DNA of 64,000 nucleotides from positions 48,675-112,674 of the forward strand of contig JAFDHF010000008.1 in assembly GCA_019308905.1 (NCBI GenBank). The letters run 5' to 3'. Of the stretch, positions 17,742 to 27,371 are shown one piece after another; position 1 is the stretch's first letter; every line of letters starts with the position of its first letter. The notes under the pieces are model-generated. The model saw nothing but the letters and a program-made list of their open reading frames with translations. It did no database searches and was not told where the DNA came from. This DNA comes from Deltaproteobacteria bacterium. GTDB taxonomy: Bacteria > Desulfobacterota > BSN033 > WVXP01. A program made the translations under genes and the position numbers.

Positions 17742-18860
17742 ATGGAATCCTTGCGAAGACTCCTCCAGCTCTCTTACAGGGATCGAGCCCTGAGGTTCAC
17801 ACCCGTAGGATTCCGATTCTTTCTCATCACACTCGGAGTGGGCATCGGGGCCTTGAACACCGGGAACAATCTGCTTTACATGATCCTGGCCATGATGCTC
17901 AGCCTCATCGTGGTCTCGGGGATACTCTCGGAACAGTCTATCAAGCGGATCTCCTTGTCGAGATCCTTTCCCCAATCCGTTTTCGCCGCCTCCCCCTTCC
18001 TGGTAGAGCTGAGGGTGACAAATCTCAAGCGATTTGTCCCCACTTTCTCTCTCCAGATCGAGGACCTGGGCGAAGGGGATGTTGCCTTGGGGAATCACTA
18101 TCTTCTCAAGATTGCCGCGGGGAAGACCCTCGTCCTGAACTACCGGGCCCGCTTTGAGAGGCGGGGGCGCCACGCATTCACAGGGTTCCGCCTCACCACC
18201 AGATATCCCTTCGGCCTCTTCGTCAAATCGAGAGAAATCCGCAAGGAGAGAGCGATCCTGGTCTACCCCGAGATCCTGCCCGACCGGTTCGAGGGAATCA
18301 GGACCCCGGGTGACGGGACCGGTAAGCTCCCCAATATAAGAAAGGCAAATGAAGGCGACTTCCTGGGCATTCGAGACTACCGGACCGGCGACGACTCAAG
18401 GTCGATCCACTGGCGAAGCTCCGCGAAACGGTCCAGCCTCATGGTCAAGGAGTTTGAGGCGGAACAGAGCCACCGCGTCAGCCTTGTCCTCGACGGGGCC
18501 TTCGGTATGGGTCACCTTGAGAATCCTAAGGAGCTGTTCGAGACCGCGGTTCGCATTGCTGCAACCCTGGTTCTCAGGTTGGACCAGAGAGGGTTTCAGA
18601 CCAGGCTCGTCACCAGGGGCCGTACAACGCCTTTCGGCCTCGGAACGCATCATGCGCGGAGTCTGCTTGAGATACTCTCCCTCGTCGAAGGAGAAGACCT
18701 GGCCGAAACCAACCCTCCGGATCCCGGATCTTGGCGAAACGGCAGGCAGGGGTCGGTGGTATTCATCTCGGCACGCCCGGATGCTTTGAGCGGAATCCCC
18801 GAGGAGTGCATCCCTGTGTCTGTTCTCGATTTCCATAGATCTCTCAATGAACCGCCATGA
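17742..18860 (+). CDS. DUF58 domain protein
   Basis: A 372-residue protein with one or two membrane helices near the N terminus (FRFFLITLGVGIGALNTGNNL, LLYMILAMMLSLIVVSGI) followed by an extracytoplasmic-looking beta region and the DUF58 core. The core includes YPFGLFVKSREI, GDFLGIRDYRTGDDSRSIHW and the WRSSAKRSSLMVKEFE motif. DUF58 proteins carry a degenerate von Willebrand factor A fold and are found with MoxR and TgpA-like proteins. Its stop overlaps the next start by 4 nt. Precise function is unknown; an envelope role is inferred from membrane helices and context. Confidence 0.9.
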   Translation: MESLRRLLQLSYRDRALRFTPVGFRFFLITLGVGIGALNTGNNLLYMILAMMLSLIVVSGILSEQSIKRISLSRSFPQSVFAASPFLVELRVTNLKRFVPTFSLQIEDLGEGDVALGNHYLLKIAAGKTLVLNYRARFERRGRHAFTGFRLTTRYPFGLFVKSREIRKERAILVYPEILPDRFEGIRTPGDGTGKLPNIRKANEGDFLGIRDYRTGDDSRSIHWRSSAKRSSLMVKEFEAEQSHRVSLVLDGAFGMGHLENPKELFETAVRIAATLVLRLDQRGFQTRLVTRGRTTPFGLGTHHARSLLEILSLVEGEDLAETNPPDPGSWRNGRQGSVVFISARPDALSGIPEECIPVSVLDFHRSLNEPP

Positions 18861-21055
18861 ACAAGAGGTTTCTATCTCTTTTCAGGTCTTCCTATCATCT
18901 GCTCGTTCTGGCCGGGTTTCTCTCCCAGGCCCTGACAGGAGCTCTCAATCCGCTGATCCTCTCATTGGGATTCGCCGCACTGGGCCTCTCTTTTTTCAAG
19001 AGCCGCCTCGGGCCTTCCCTGATTCTCTCCAGGGCATTGGGAAACACTGCTGCCCTTGCCGCCCTCCTCTTCGGCCTTGCCGATTACTTCTTCCTCTCAG
19101 GAGACATGATCATCGCCTCGGCCCATCTCCTGATTCTGATTCAGACCGTCAAGCTCTTCAGCCTGAAAAACAACCGCGACTACCATCAACTCTACGGCCT
19201 GAGCTTCTTCGGCCTGATTTCTGCGGCCGGATTGACCGCCGGGCTCTCCTTCGTCTTCTCCTTCCTCTTCTATCTCTTGATGCTGACCTGGACCCTGATT
19301 CTCCACCACTTCAAGGAAGAGTTGGAAAGCAGGGGAATGGAGCTGTCCGCAGATCCTGGCGGGGCACCACCCGTGGGCGGCCGGTTTCTTGCGACCGTGT
19401 CCCTGGTCGCCTTCTTCTCCTTCTTCATCACCCTTGCCTTCTTCTATGGAATCCCCCGCATCGGATTCGGCTATCTCCATTCAAGAAGCCCTGACAGCCG
19501 TGTTTCGGGATTCTCCAAGACCGTGGACCTCGCCCTCTTCGGTCCGGTAAGACTCGACTCACGGGCTGTCATGAGGGTTGAGCTCTATCCGGCACAGGGA
19601 ACGCCACAGGCAGGACCCCTCCACTGGCGAGCAATGGCCTTCGACTATTACAACGGCAGGGCATGGGAGAGCCGGGCGCCCTTCGACCGGCTCCTGAGAC
19701 CAGGCTCTGGCAGGGTCTTTCCCGTCCGAGAAAGAGCCGGCACGGGGCCGATTCTGGAGCAGACCTTCTACATGGAACCCCTCGGTATGGATCTCGTCTT
19801 TTCTCTTCCCGGTACCGTGGCCGTTTCAGGCGATTTTCTGTACGTGAAGACCAACAGGCTCGGCACCATAGAGCTCCCCCTCTCTGTGAGGAAGAGGATA
19901 CGGCTGAGCTACAGGGTTCGATCCGAGATCGCCCTCACCCGGGATGGAAGGGAGATCAGCAGCCCCAGGCCTCCCGAAAAGGGGGGCTCCGACTTCTCCC
20001 TCCAGTTGCCCGAGCAGAGCCAGAGCATCCGGCGTCTCGCCCATCAGGTAACCAAGCCCTTTGAGGGAGACTACCAAAAGGTGGAGGCCGTCGAGAAATT
20101 TCTCAAAGAAAACTACACCTACAGTCTCGACGTGGAGAGAAACCCCGCTTACTCCCCTGTCGAGGATTTTCTCTTCCATCAGAAAAAAGGCTTCTGCGAA
20201 CACTTTGCCACTGCCATGACACTGATGGTCAGAAGCCTGGACATCCCCGCCAGACTCGTTTCAGGCTTTCTCGGTGGAGAGTGGAACGGATTCGGCCGGT
20301 ACTACCTGATCCGCGAGAAAGACGCCCACACATGGGTGGAGGTCTATTTCCCTGGAAGCGGCTGGGTGACCTTCGACCCCACCCCGCCGGCCGGAGAGGA
20401 GAAACCGGTCTTCGGCCCGGTCAAAGAACTCTTCCATTTCGTCGATGCCCTGCGCTTGAAGTGGAACCGATATGTCATAAACTACCGGTTGAGAGACCAG
20501 GTCGCGGCGGTCCGCCTGGCCCGAACCAAAGGCCTCTACCTGGGGAGGGGAGGCCGGCGGCTTCTTGCGGCGCTCAAGATTCGATACCGCCTCTGGGCAA
20601 GCAAGGCGCCCTCCTGGCAGAAGTCTCTCTTTCTCCTTTTGATCCTACTCGGAGGAGTTGGAACCCTCTTTCTGATCATCCGTCAAGTGAAGAAACCCCT
20701 TGCCTCGACAAAGGAATCTTCCCGCCAGCCGATCCGGGTGGGGTTCTACAGGGAAATGGTCAGGATGCTCGAGGCACGGGGCTTTTCGAGAAAGGCGGGA
20801 ACTACTCCTCTCGAGTACGCCCGGGAGGTGATCCGATCAGGGGGCAGGGGTTACAACGGTGTGCTCGATATCACCTGTCTTTACAACCGGCAACGGTTCG
20901 GGGGGCAAGAGGCCTCTCCCCAGGAGATGGCTCGCATCCGATCCATGCTCGGAGATCTCAGAAACCTGATCCAAGAGACCCGAGGCTCTCGCCCCGCCAG
21001 CCGGCCGTCCCGCTACAACCGTAACCATCCACCCCCAACCGCCACCCCCCTTTAA
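18857..21055 (+). CDS. TgpA-type membrane transglutaminase-like protein
   Basis: A 732-residue protein. The N-terminal third holds several membrane helices (DUF3488/TgpA_N; ~residues 10-220). A transglutaminase-like core follows with the catalytic triad: Cys in KKGFCEHFATAM, His in KDAHTWVEVYFPG and Asp in GWVTFDPTPPAG. One more helix (SLFLLLILLGGVGTLFLII) and a C-terminal DUF4129-like tail (FYREMVRMLEARGFSRK) complete it. TgpA of Pseudomonas is an essential periplasmic transglutaminase. It ends the moxR operon; the triad is intact, so it is probably catalytic. The substrate is unknown. Confidence 0.92.
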   Translation: MNKRFLSLFRSSYHLLVLAGFLSQALTGALNPLILSLGFAALGLSFFKSRLGPSLILSRALGNTAALAALLFGLADYFFLSGDMIIASAHLLILIQTVKLFSLKNNRDYHQLYGLSFFGLISAAGLTAGLSFVFSFLFYLLMLTWTLILHHFKEELESRGMELSADPGGAPPVGGRFLATVSLVAFFSFFITLAFFYGIPRIGFGYLHSRSPDSRVSGFSKTVDLALFGPVRLDSRAVMRVELYPAQGTPQAGPLHWRAMAFDYYNGRAWESRAPFDRLLRPGSGRVFPVRERAGTGPILEQTFYMEPLGMDLVFSLPGTVAVSGDFLYVKTNRLGTIELPLSVRKRIRLSYRVRSEIALTRDGREISSPRPPEKGGSDFSLQLPEQSQSIRRLAHQVTKPFEGDYQKVEAVEKFLKENYTYSLDVERNPAYSPVEDFLFHQKKGFCEHFATAMTLMVRSLDIPARLVSGFLGGEWNGFGRYYLIREKDAHTWVEVYFPGSGWVTFDPTPPAGEEKPVFGPVKELFHFVDALRLKWNRYVINYRLRDQVAAVRLARTKGLYLGRGGRRLLAALKIRYRLWASKAPSWQKSLFLLLILLGGVGTLFLIIRQVKKPLASTKESSRQPIRVGFYREMVRMLEARGFSRKAGTTPLEYAREVIRSGGRGYNGVLDITCLYNRQRFGGQEASPQEMARIRSMLGDLRNLIQETRGSRPASRPSRYNRNHPPPTATPL

Positions 21056-21140
21056 CACCTCCACCGATTCCGCGCACCGGATCGCCTGCGGTTTTCGGGT
21101 CGACTCCCGAAGACCGCGTGATCTCTCACGGGCCGGCCCT

Positions 21141-22100
21141 TCAACCGAGCAGCAGAGGCATGTCTCCACCAAATTGAGCCACTAGTTCGAAGAGGGTGGT
21201 GTCAGGCCGGTCGTCCGGCGTGGCATCCAGGATCCGCACCTGGCCCTGGCCGCACTGTACCCACATGCCCCTGCCGGTCACCGCCAACACCTGGCCCGGC
21301 AGCGTCCTTGCCGCTGCGAGTTCCCCGTCCGGGTCAACCACCTCGATCCCCCAGACATGAACCCTGCGACCACCCACCATCGTCCAGGCACCACCCAGAG
21401 GCCGGGTCAGTGTCCGTACCAAGTTCCAGATTTGAGTGGCAGACTGCGTCCAATCTATCTCTGCGATATCCCAGGAGAAGTTGAAAGTCGACGCCCTGGA
21501 TTCGTCCTGTTTGAGGCGCGGCGCCGTGCCGTCTTTTACCCTGGGCCAGTATTCCCGCAACATCTCCATTCCGGCTTCTGTCAGGCGCCGGCCCGTTTCA
21601 AACCCGGTCTCCTCGGGCCTGATCTCGATCGAGGACCACGCGATAATGTCACCGGTGTCCACCCCTGCATCGAGCCAGTGCATGGTGATGTAGTTTCTAT
21701 CGTCGCCGAGGAGCATATGGGTAAAATGAGGGGTGAGCCCCCGGTACTCGGGCAACCTCGCCGGATGGAGGTTCACGCAGCCTTCCGGCGGGATGGCGAG
21801 GAGCGCATCGCCGAATATCTTGGCGTAGTAGCCGGACACGATAAAGTCGGGGTTTGTCTTGCGGATCGCCCCCAGGAATTCGGGGCTGTTCAGCCTCGAG
21901 GGCTCGGGTTCGTAAAGGGGAAGGTAGCTCTCGATTGCCTTTGCGCGGACGTCGTACTCCGGGGGAACGTGCCAGTAACCCGTAGCCGGCCTCACCGAAC
22001 CGGCCACCACCCCGACGATCTCGTCACCCGTCTTGAGCAGTTCATCGATGAGGCGGACACCCAGATAATGGGACACGATCAGGAGCACACGTACGCTCAT
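21141..22100 (-). CDS. Formyltransferase-family protein (Fmt-like fold)
   Basis: A 319-residue protein with the formyltransferase catalytic region: NLHPARLPEYRGLTPHFTHM holds the conserved Asn and His, and HWLDAGVDTGDII the Asp. The N-terminal Rossmann half (VRVLLIVSHYLGVRLIDELL) and a C-terminal barrel-like part (LGGAWTMVGGRRVHVWGIEV) match 10-formyl-THF-dependent enzymes such as methionyl-tRNA, UDP-4-amino-arabinose or sugar-amine formyltransferases. It is not beside def, so it is probably not the housekeeping fmt. It borders the decayed block to its right but looks intact. Substrate unassigned. Confidence 0.82.
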   Translation of the reverse strand: MSVRVLLIVSHYLGVRLIDELLKTGDEIVGVVAGSVRPATGYWHVPPEYDVRAKAIESYLPLYEPEPSRLNSPEFLGAIRKTNPDFIVSGYYAKIFGDALLAIPPEGCVNLHPARLPEYRGLTPHFTHMLLGDDRNYITMHWLDAGVDTGDIIAWSSIEIRPEETGFETGRRLTEAGMEMLREYWPRVKDGTAPRLKQDESRASTFNFSWDIAEIDWTQSATQIWNLVRTLTRPLGGAWTMVGGRRVHVWGIEVVDPDGELAAARTLPGQVLAVTGRGMWVQCGQGQVRILDATPDDRPDTTLFELVAQFGGDMPLLLG

Positions 22101-22158
22101 TTTTCATCTCCAGTCTCTCCGAGGATGGTTTGAACCATTACGAAGAAGATCTCGGATT

Positions 22159-23199
22159 TCAACGATGGCATTTGTTGCGATAGAACCGGCAGAATCGTCG
22201 CAGCCCTTCCTGGAGTTCATCGGGACCGGCGCAAAATGAGATCCTGATATAGTTGTCGGAGTTCGGGCCGAATGTTCTTCCAGGGGCTACCGCAACGCCC
22301 GTCTCCTGGACCAATTCTCTTGCGAAACCATATGAGTCCATGCCCGTTTCACTGATTTCAAGCATCAGATAGAAGGCACCCTCAGGTATGAAAAACTCAA
22401 CCCCCTCCTGCCGCAACGCTTCCACTACTATGTCTCTGCGCTGCCTATAGGCACGAACCATTTCCCGCACACAGTCCCGGGGACCGCTCAGGGCGGCCTC
22501 TGCCGCTTTCTGTGAGATGGAAGTCGCATTGACGACAAAGGGTTCGATCACCTTGTGCATCTCATCCGCAACCCGGAGGGGGGCGACATAGTATCCTATC
22601 CGCCAGCCTGTCATGGCATAGGTCTTGGACGCCCCAAAGACGGAAATCACGCGGTCATCCCGGTCAAAGGCAGCCGGACTGTGATGCTGCTCCTCGAATA
22701 CAATCGCCTCGTAGGCTTCATCCGAGATCAAAAAGACGTCGTGCCGATGCGTCATGTCTACGAGGGCCTGTATAGATTCTTTTGAAAAAACGGCTCCGGT
22801 GGGATTCGACGGTGAGTTGATGATCACGGCAGCCGTACGCGGTCCGACAAGTGGTTCTATTTCATCGACAACCGGCTGAAAACCGTTCTCCTTTCGCAGG
22901 AGCTACAGGACGGGCTTGAGGCCGAGAATCGTGGCCTGCATACTGTAGTTGGGCCATCCTGGATCCGGAACCAGAACCTCATCGCCGGGTTCGGCAATCG
23001 TTATCAAAGCGCTTGCCAGGGTGAATACGGAACCGGGCGTCACCGCAATCTGCCCGATGTCCGCCTCTATTCCGTTCTCTTTCCGCACCTTTTGGAGTAT
23101 TGCCTCCCGCAGAGAGAGAAGCCCCGGATTGGCCGTGTATTTGGTAAATCCTTCTTCCAGCGCCCGAATCGCCGCCTCCCGGATATGCCTGGGTGTCGG
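22159..23199 (-). pseudogene. PLP-dependent aminotransferase, 5'-truncated and interrupted by amber codon
   Basis: Class I/II aminotransferase remnant. In one frame, PTPRHIREAAIRALEEGFTK, TPGSVFTLASALITIAEPGDE, INSPSNPTGAVFSKE, the PLP-lysine segment FGASKTYAMTGWRIGYY and FGPNSDNYIRISFC are all recognisable. Two lesions are visible. The N-terminal ~30-40 residues are missing: the frame emerges at ~23199 from the middle of an alanine racemase gene. A TAG at 22903-22905 interrupts the frame after GLKPVL, with homology continuing directly as LLRKENGFQPVV. The amber codon is at an ordinary position, so it is read as a nonsense mutation. An internal restart at 22827 would lack the N-terminal third and is unlikely to be active. 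Confidence 0.85.
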
Positions 23200-23704
23200 T
23201 AAAGATCCGTTCGATTTCGATATTCGGCATCAAACCGATGGCCTTGATCAGGGCGACCGTCTCGGAGTCCGCCGGGAAGCCCAACCTGTGCATACCCGTA
23301 TCGATCTTCAGGTGGATTCTTATTCTTCTCCCCAGGGCCAACGCTCTTTCCGACAAGGACCGGGCATCTTCAAACGTGAAAACAGTCGGCGTAATCGACT
23401 CGGCAATAAGCTCGTCGTATAGGTATTGGGGGGTGTAACCCAGGATGAGGACAGAGGCTTCCGGCAATGCCCGTCTCAGCAGAACCCCCTCGGAATACAT
23501 AGCCACCGCGAATCGGGAAACGCCGTTAGCATAGAGTGTCTTGGCCACCTCCGGTATCCCGTGACCATAGGCGTCGTTTTTGAGCACAGCCATGATCTCC
23601 GTATCCTTGCGGGTGTCCTTCCTTACCAACCGGCGGATGCTCCGCACGTTGTGGGCGATATTGTCCAGATCGATTTCTACCCAGGCCGGTCTGCTTAACC
23701 TCAA
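23200..23704 (-). pseudogene. alr: Alanine racemase, 3'-truncated
   Basis: The first ~165 residues of a fold-type III alanine racemase: PAWVEIDLDNIAHNVRSIRR, the PLP-lysine motif AVLKNDAYGHG, FAVAMYSEGVLLR, HLKIDTGMHRLGF. Homology stops at IEIERIFT (about 23200), where a complete enzyme continues for another ~200 residues with the second domain. Downstream bases are aminotransferase sequence in another frame. The predicted chimeric product, ending at 22979, is therefore a fusion artefact. Both partners contain a CTTT.CC-like stretch at the joint, suggesting a short-homology deletion (inference). Confidence 0.85.
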
Positions 23705-23816
23705 TTCCTACACCTCGGAGTATGGCTGGTCTGCCGGGGGTGAACAATACGAAGGGTTCAGCCTTTCCGGGTTCGCGGGCAAGTGGGGAATTCCTGGCCC
23801 TTTCTTGCGGCCGGGC

Positions 23817-24437
23817 TCAGGACGGCACCCGCCCAGTCCTGATAGGTGCCCCAACGCTTCCACGATGCGCTCGGGAAAGAGGCACTTCTCCGAAATTCAG
23901 GGAACCCCGGAGGCACAACGACTCAAGGCTGAAAGATATCTTCCATCCCACCAGGAGCAGGGCCTTTTGTGCCGCGGCCGCATCCCTTGCAAATTCTTCC
24001 ACAGGGAGATCCGTCGCTCTGATCGAGGCCAGATGACACTCGAACCCGTATTTGTTCACCAGCTGCCGATTAAGGACAATGACCCGGGGAATCACGGTGA
24101 GAATCGAAAACCTGGGTGCCAGCATGCTGGCGACATGAAGAGCTGCCTCGCAGATTCCGATGACAGGCACATCGACGACTTCTCTGGCCCCATCCAGACC
24201 GACGTCACCGAAACAGGCGATAACGTATGCATCGTATCTTTCCCTGTCCTTGAGCACTTCCCCGAGCACCTCTCTTGCCGCCAGGTAACTGTCATACGCA
24301 CCCTCGATGGAGAGAGGACCTCGTGGAGGGTTGACGGTCAAGAACTCCGTATCAGGGCGGGCCACCCTCTTGACAGTCTCGTTGATCTCACGGGTCATCT
24401 GCTCCATCGTATTCGGATTGATGATCTTGATCTTCAT
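23817..24437 (-). pseudogene. Hydantoin/Asp-Glu racemase family protein, probably 3'-truncated
   Basis: The start MKIKIINPNTMEQMTREI, TEFLTVNPPRGPLSIEG, IACFGDVGLDGAREVVDVPV with the first catalytic Cys, and GICEAALHVASML identify the hydantoin racemase family. After residue ~170 (ARDAAAAQKALL) homology stops. The expected second catalytic cysteine (GCAG-type motif) is absent and an unrelated serine/arginine-rich tail follows. The ATG at 24437 has CGAGGAGGAG upstream; the frame is open to 24494. Without the second Cys it should be inactive. It lies within a run of broken D-amino-acid metabolism genes. Confidence 0.7.
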
Positions 24438-24518
24438 CCTGACTCCTCCTCGGGTGACTAGGCCGACATGACTTCCGGATTCCGTCGAGTTCAACAGGGC
24501 CCGAAGTCTCAGACAAGC

Positions 24519-24733
24519 CTATCTCGTCCGTACCGTCCTGCCGGGTTTCGACCCGGTATGTACTCCGTTCTCCACCACGACTCTGCCGTTCACGATGACC
24601 CATTCGATTCCGGTGGAAAACTGCCCGGGATTCTCGTAGTTGCATTGTCAATGATTCTGTCGTAGTCGAATATCGTGATATCAGCATCGTAATTCTCGGC
24701 CAGTCTGCCCTTGTTCTTGATCCTGAGTTTCTC
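24519..24733 (-). pseudogene. C-terminal fragment of N-acyl-D-amino-acid deacylase-type amidohydrolase, frameshifted
   Basis: Minus-strand translation gives KGRLAENYDADITIFDYDRI and, in the next frame, YENPGQFSTGIEWVIVNGRV followed by a VVVENG...GSKPGR ending and a TAG at 24519-24521. This is the typical last ~70 residues of a D-aminoacylase/amidohydrolase. The two parts are joined by a one-base deletion near 24638-24641. The rest of the gene is missing: at ~24733 the sequence changes to an oppositely oriented binding-protein gene. It is a clear remnant, too short for standard gene calling. Confidence 0.75.
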
Positions 24734-24735
24734 TG

Positions 24736-25560
24736 GTGGAATGGGACATCGTCTACATAGCCGGCGGCATATTCATGCCACTGTTGAAGCAGGGCCTGCT
24801 GGAAAAGATCGATTACAGCTACTTTGATAAGAAGACCCTGGACGAACTCTATCCCGAGGCCAAGCGGACATACGCCGTGGGGAGCTTCTACTTCTCCGTT
24901 GTCATGGCATACAGCACGGAGGCGTTTCCGGGAGACAGTTACCCCAAAACCTGGGCGGAATTCTGGGATGTCAAGAGATTTCCGGGCCCGAGAACCTTGC
25001 AGGACATGTCGAGCGATGGAGGCGGCTGGGAGTTTGCCCTTCTGGCAGACGGAGTTCCCAAGGACAAACTGTACGACAACCCCGATATCGGGCGAGCCTT
25101 CAGAAAACTCACGGAGATCAAACCCCACGTGGTCAAGTGGTGGAGACAGGGACAACAGCCCCCGCAGATGCTCGTCGACAAGGAAATCGTAGCCGGGTCT
25201 GCATACAACGGCAGGATAGAGCGTCTCAAGGAGCAGGGAGCACCCGTCGACTACCACTGGAACGGGGGCAAGCTCTATCTGGAATACGTGTGCATTCCCA
25301 AGGGAGCGAAACACTACGAAAACGCGATGAAATTCATCGCCTGGCACACCAGGGCAGACAAACAGGCCGCATTCGCCAGGGCTTATACCAACGGCCCCGT
25401 GAACAGTAAGGCCTTTGAAGAGCTGCCTGAGAGCATAGTGCGCCGTGCTCCCAGCTACCCCCCAAACAAGGAGAAACAGTTCTTCATCAATCAAGACTGG
25501 TACGCGGACAATGCGGCCAGGGTGATCGAACGCTGGAACAAGTGGACCTTGGAAAAGTAG
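24736..25560 (+). pseudogene. ABC transporter substrate-binding protein (PotD-like), 5'-truncated
   Basis: The 274 residues from VEWDIVYIAGG onward match the middle and C-terminal part of spermidine/putrescine-type extracellular solute-binding proteins (KTWAEFWDVKRFPGPR, KPHVVKWWRQGQQPPQML, PKGAKHYENAMKFIAWH). There is no signal peptide and no ribosome site: homology begins mid-domain at the joint with the inverted amidohydrolase fragment. About 80-100 N-terminal residues are missing, so it cannot be exported as it stands. No permease or ATPase of this system is nearby. A perfect-looking terminator follows. Confidence 0.78.
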
Positions 25561-25577
25561 ATCTCCGGCGCCGGGGA

Positions 25578-25608
25578 GGCGGAAAGAGCCGTTTCAGGCT
25601 CTTCCGCC
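25578..25608 (+). terminator. Hairpin terminator after the truncated binding-protein gene
   Basis: GGCGGAAAGAGCC at 25578-25590 pairs with GGCTCTTCCGCC at 25597-25608 (12 bp, one bulged base) around the loop GTTTCA, then CCCTTTCCC. The stem is strong; the T-tract is weak. Confidence 0.6.
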
Positions 25609-25724
25609 CCCTTTCCCGAGCCGGATGCCTCTCGAACCGATTCTCTCGACAACAGGTGCATCCGATCCGATCGATGCCCTGTTCATACTTGAGGAGAAAC
25701 TCGCCGGGTAATTAGGAGCGGCCC

Positions 25725-27236
25725 ATGAATTCAAAGAAGACCTCGATCAGGGCGTCCTATATCATTGCCTTCGACGGCACCAAACACCGCTACCTGAGAG
25801 ACGGGGAGCTAGTGTATCAGGGAGACGAGATCGTCTTTGTGGGCAAGAAGTATGACGGAGAAGTCGACGAGACGATCGATGCAGCAGGGAAAATCGTGTC
25901 TCCGGGTTTGATCAGTGCCCACGCCCATCTTTTCGAATCTCCTATGGATCGATCCTTCATAGAGGATCGAGGGAGCCCCCAGTTCTACTTCTCGGGGTTG
26001 TATGAGTTCCTCCCTGCTCGAGGGAAGGCCATGGACAGGGATATGGGCAGAGTCTGTCTCGAATATTCCCTCGCGGAGCTGCTACGAAGCGGCACGACGA
26101 CAGTGGTGGAAATGGGCCCTCTTGGTGAGGATATCATCCCTCTCGTCCCGGTTTTCGGAAACAGGGTCTGCTATGGCCAGATCTACCGTTCCGGACGATG
26201 GTATACCCCCGACGGGAACCAGGTCCTCTATGAGTGGTACGAAGACGAAGGCATCCGGGCCATGGAACAGGCACTCAGGTTCATTGAAGAGTACGACGGT
26301 GCCTGTGATGGACTCGTCAGGGGATTTCTGTGCCCCGTGCAAGTCGATACCTGCACGGAAAAACTCCTGCTCAAAAGCCGGCAGTGGGCCGAAAAACTCG
26401 ATGTTCCTCTCTCTATTCACGTCTCCCAGTCCGTGGTTGAGTTCAATGAGATGTTGAAAAGGCACGGCAAGACGCCCATTGCCTGGCACCGCGACATCGG
26501 TTTTCTCCAGGAGAATGTGATCCTGGGCCACGCGATCATCATCGGTGGAACGAGTTGGACCAACTACCCTGCCGGTGACCTGGACATAATGGCCGAATCC
26601 GGTTGTTCGGTGGCGCATGCACCGTGGGTATTTTCCAGGCGTGGAATAGTCATGGAATCCTTCTACAAGTATCAGAAGGCAGGAATCAACATGACACTCG
26701 GCACGGACACCTGCCCGCAGAATATGATCCAGGCCATGCGCTGGGCGGCGGTACTTTCCAAGATCGTCGAGCGGAATACCGAATCGACAACCGCTGCAGA
26801 TGTCTTCAACGCGGCCACCCTCGGCGGTGCCAAGGCCCTGGGAAGAAGAGATCTGGGCAGATTATGCGCCGGAGCCAAGGCCGACATCGTCATCTTCTCA
26901 GGAGAGACCATGAACATGGTGCCCCTGCGGGATCCTGTGAAAAACATCGTCTACAATGCCGAAACCGAGGACGTGGAAACGGTCATAATAAACGGCAGGA
27001 CCGTGCTCGAAAATGGAGAGGTACTCGGGGGAAACACGGAAAGGCTCAACCGGAATCTCCAGGCCGCCGGAGAAAAACTCTGGTCACGGATATCGGCTCA
27101 TGACTGGTCGCATCGCTCAGTGGATGAACTCTCGCCGCCGAGCTTCGACTACTGGGACGAGGATGGAGCAGACAGGCATCCCGAAAAAGGCGAGACGGGG
27201 GAAGACGGCCGGAACAGGAAACTGAACGCCTGGTGA
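25725..27236 (+). CDS. Amidohydrolase (TRZ/ATZ, SsnA-like deaminase/chlorohydrolase family)
   Basis: A 503-residue metal-dependent hydrolase. The N-terminal beta part (YIIAFDGTKHRYLRDGELVY) leads to the metal site: HxH in LISAHAHLFESP, a second-sphere His in PLSIHVSQS, His in VILGHAII and the catalytic Asp in LGTDTCPQNM. The C-terminal VETVIINGRTVLENG closes the composite domain. The family deaminates or dechlorinates purines, pyrimidines, guanidines and triazines. All ligands are present, so unlike its left neighbours it looks intact. The last ~40 residues (rich in Asp, Glu and Gly) extend beyond the usual end. The physiological substrate is not evident. Confidence 0.85.
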   Translation: MNSKKTSIRASYIIAFDGTKHRYLRDGELVYQGDEIVFVGKKYDGEVDETIDAAGKIVSPGLISAHAHLFESPMDRSFIEDRGSPQFYFSGLYEFLPARGKAMDRDMGRVCLEYSLAELLRSGTTTVVEMGPLGEDIIPLVPVFGNRVCYGQIYRSGRWYTPDGNQVLYEWYEDEGIRAMEQALRFIEEYDGACDGLVRGFLCPVQVDTCTEKLLLKSRQWAEKLDVPLSIHVSQSVVEFNEMLKRHGKTPIAWHRDIGFLQENVILGHAIIIGGTSWTNYPAGDLDIMAESGCSVAHAPWVFSRRGIVMESFYKYQKAGINMTLGTDTCPQNMIQAMRWAAVLSKIVERNTESTTAADVFNAATLGGAKALGRRDLGRLCAGAKADIVIFSGETMNMVPLRDPVKNIVYNAETEDVETVIINGRTVLENGEVLGGNTERLNRNLQAAGEKLWSRISAHDWSHRSVDELSPPSFDYWDEDGADRHPEKGETGEDGRNRKLNAW

Positions 27237-27371
27237 CTCCCACAAGGCATTGACACCGGCTCTCACACTCTCGTTCCGGAACAAGAGGATGCTTCTGCAA
27301 CCATCGGATGGAAGCCGGTCGGCAAACCGGACCGAATCTACATGGAACGAAATCCCGGCCGCAGGATCTTC

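Noticed and set aside
22903..22905. In-frame TAG in the aminotransferase as a possible pyrrolysine codon
   Set aside because: The position is not catalytic, no pyl genes are visible, and the gene is independently truncated at its 5' end, so decay is the simpler reading.
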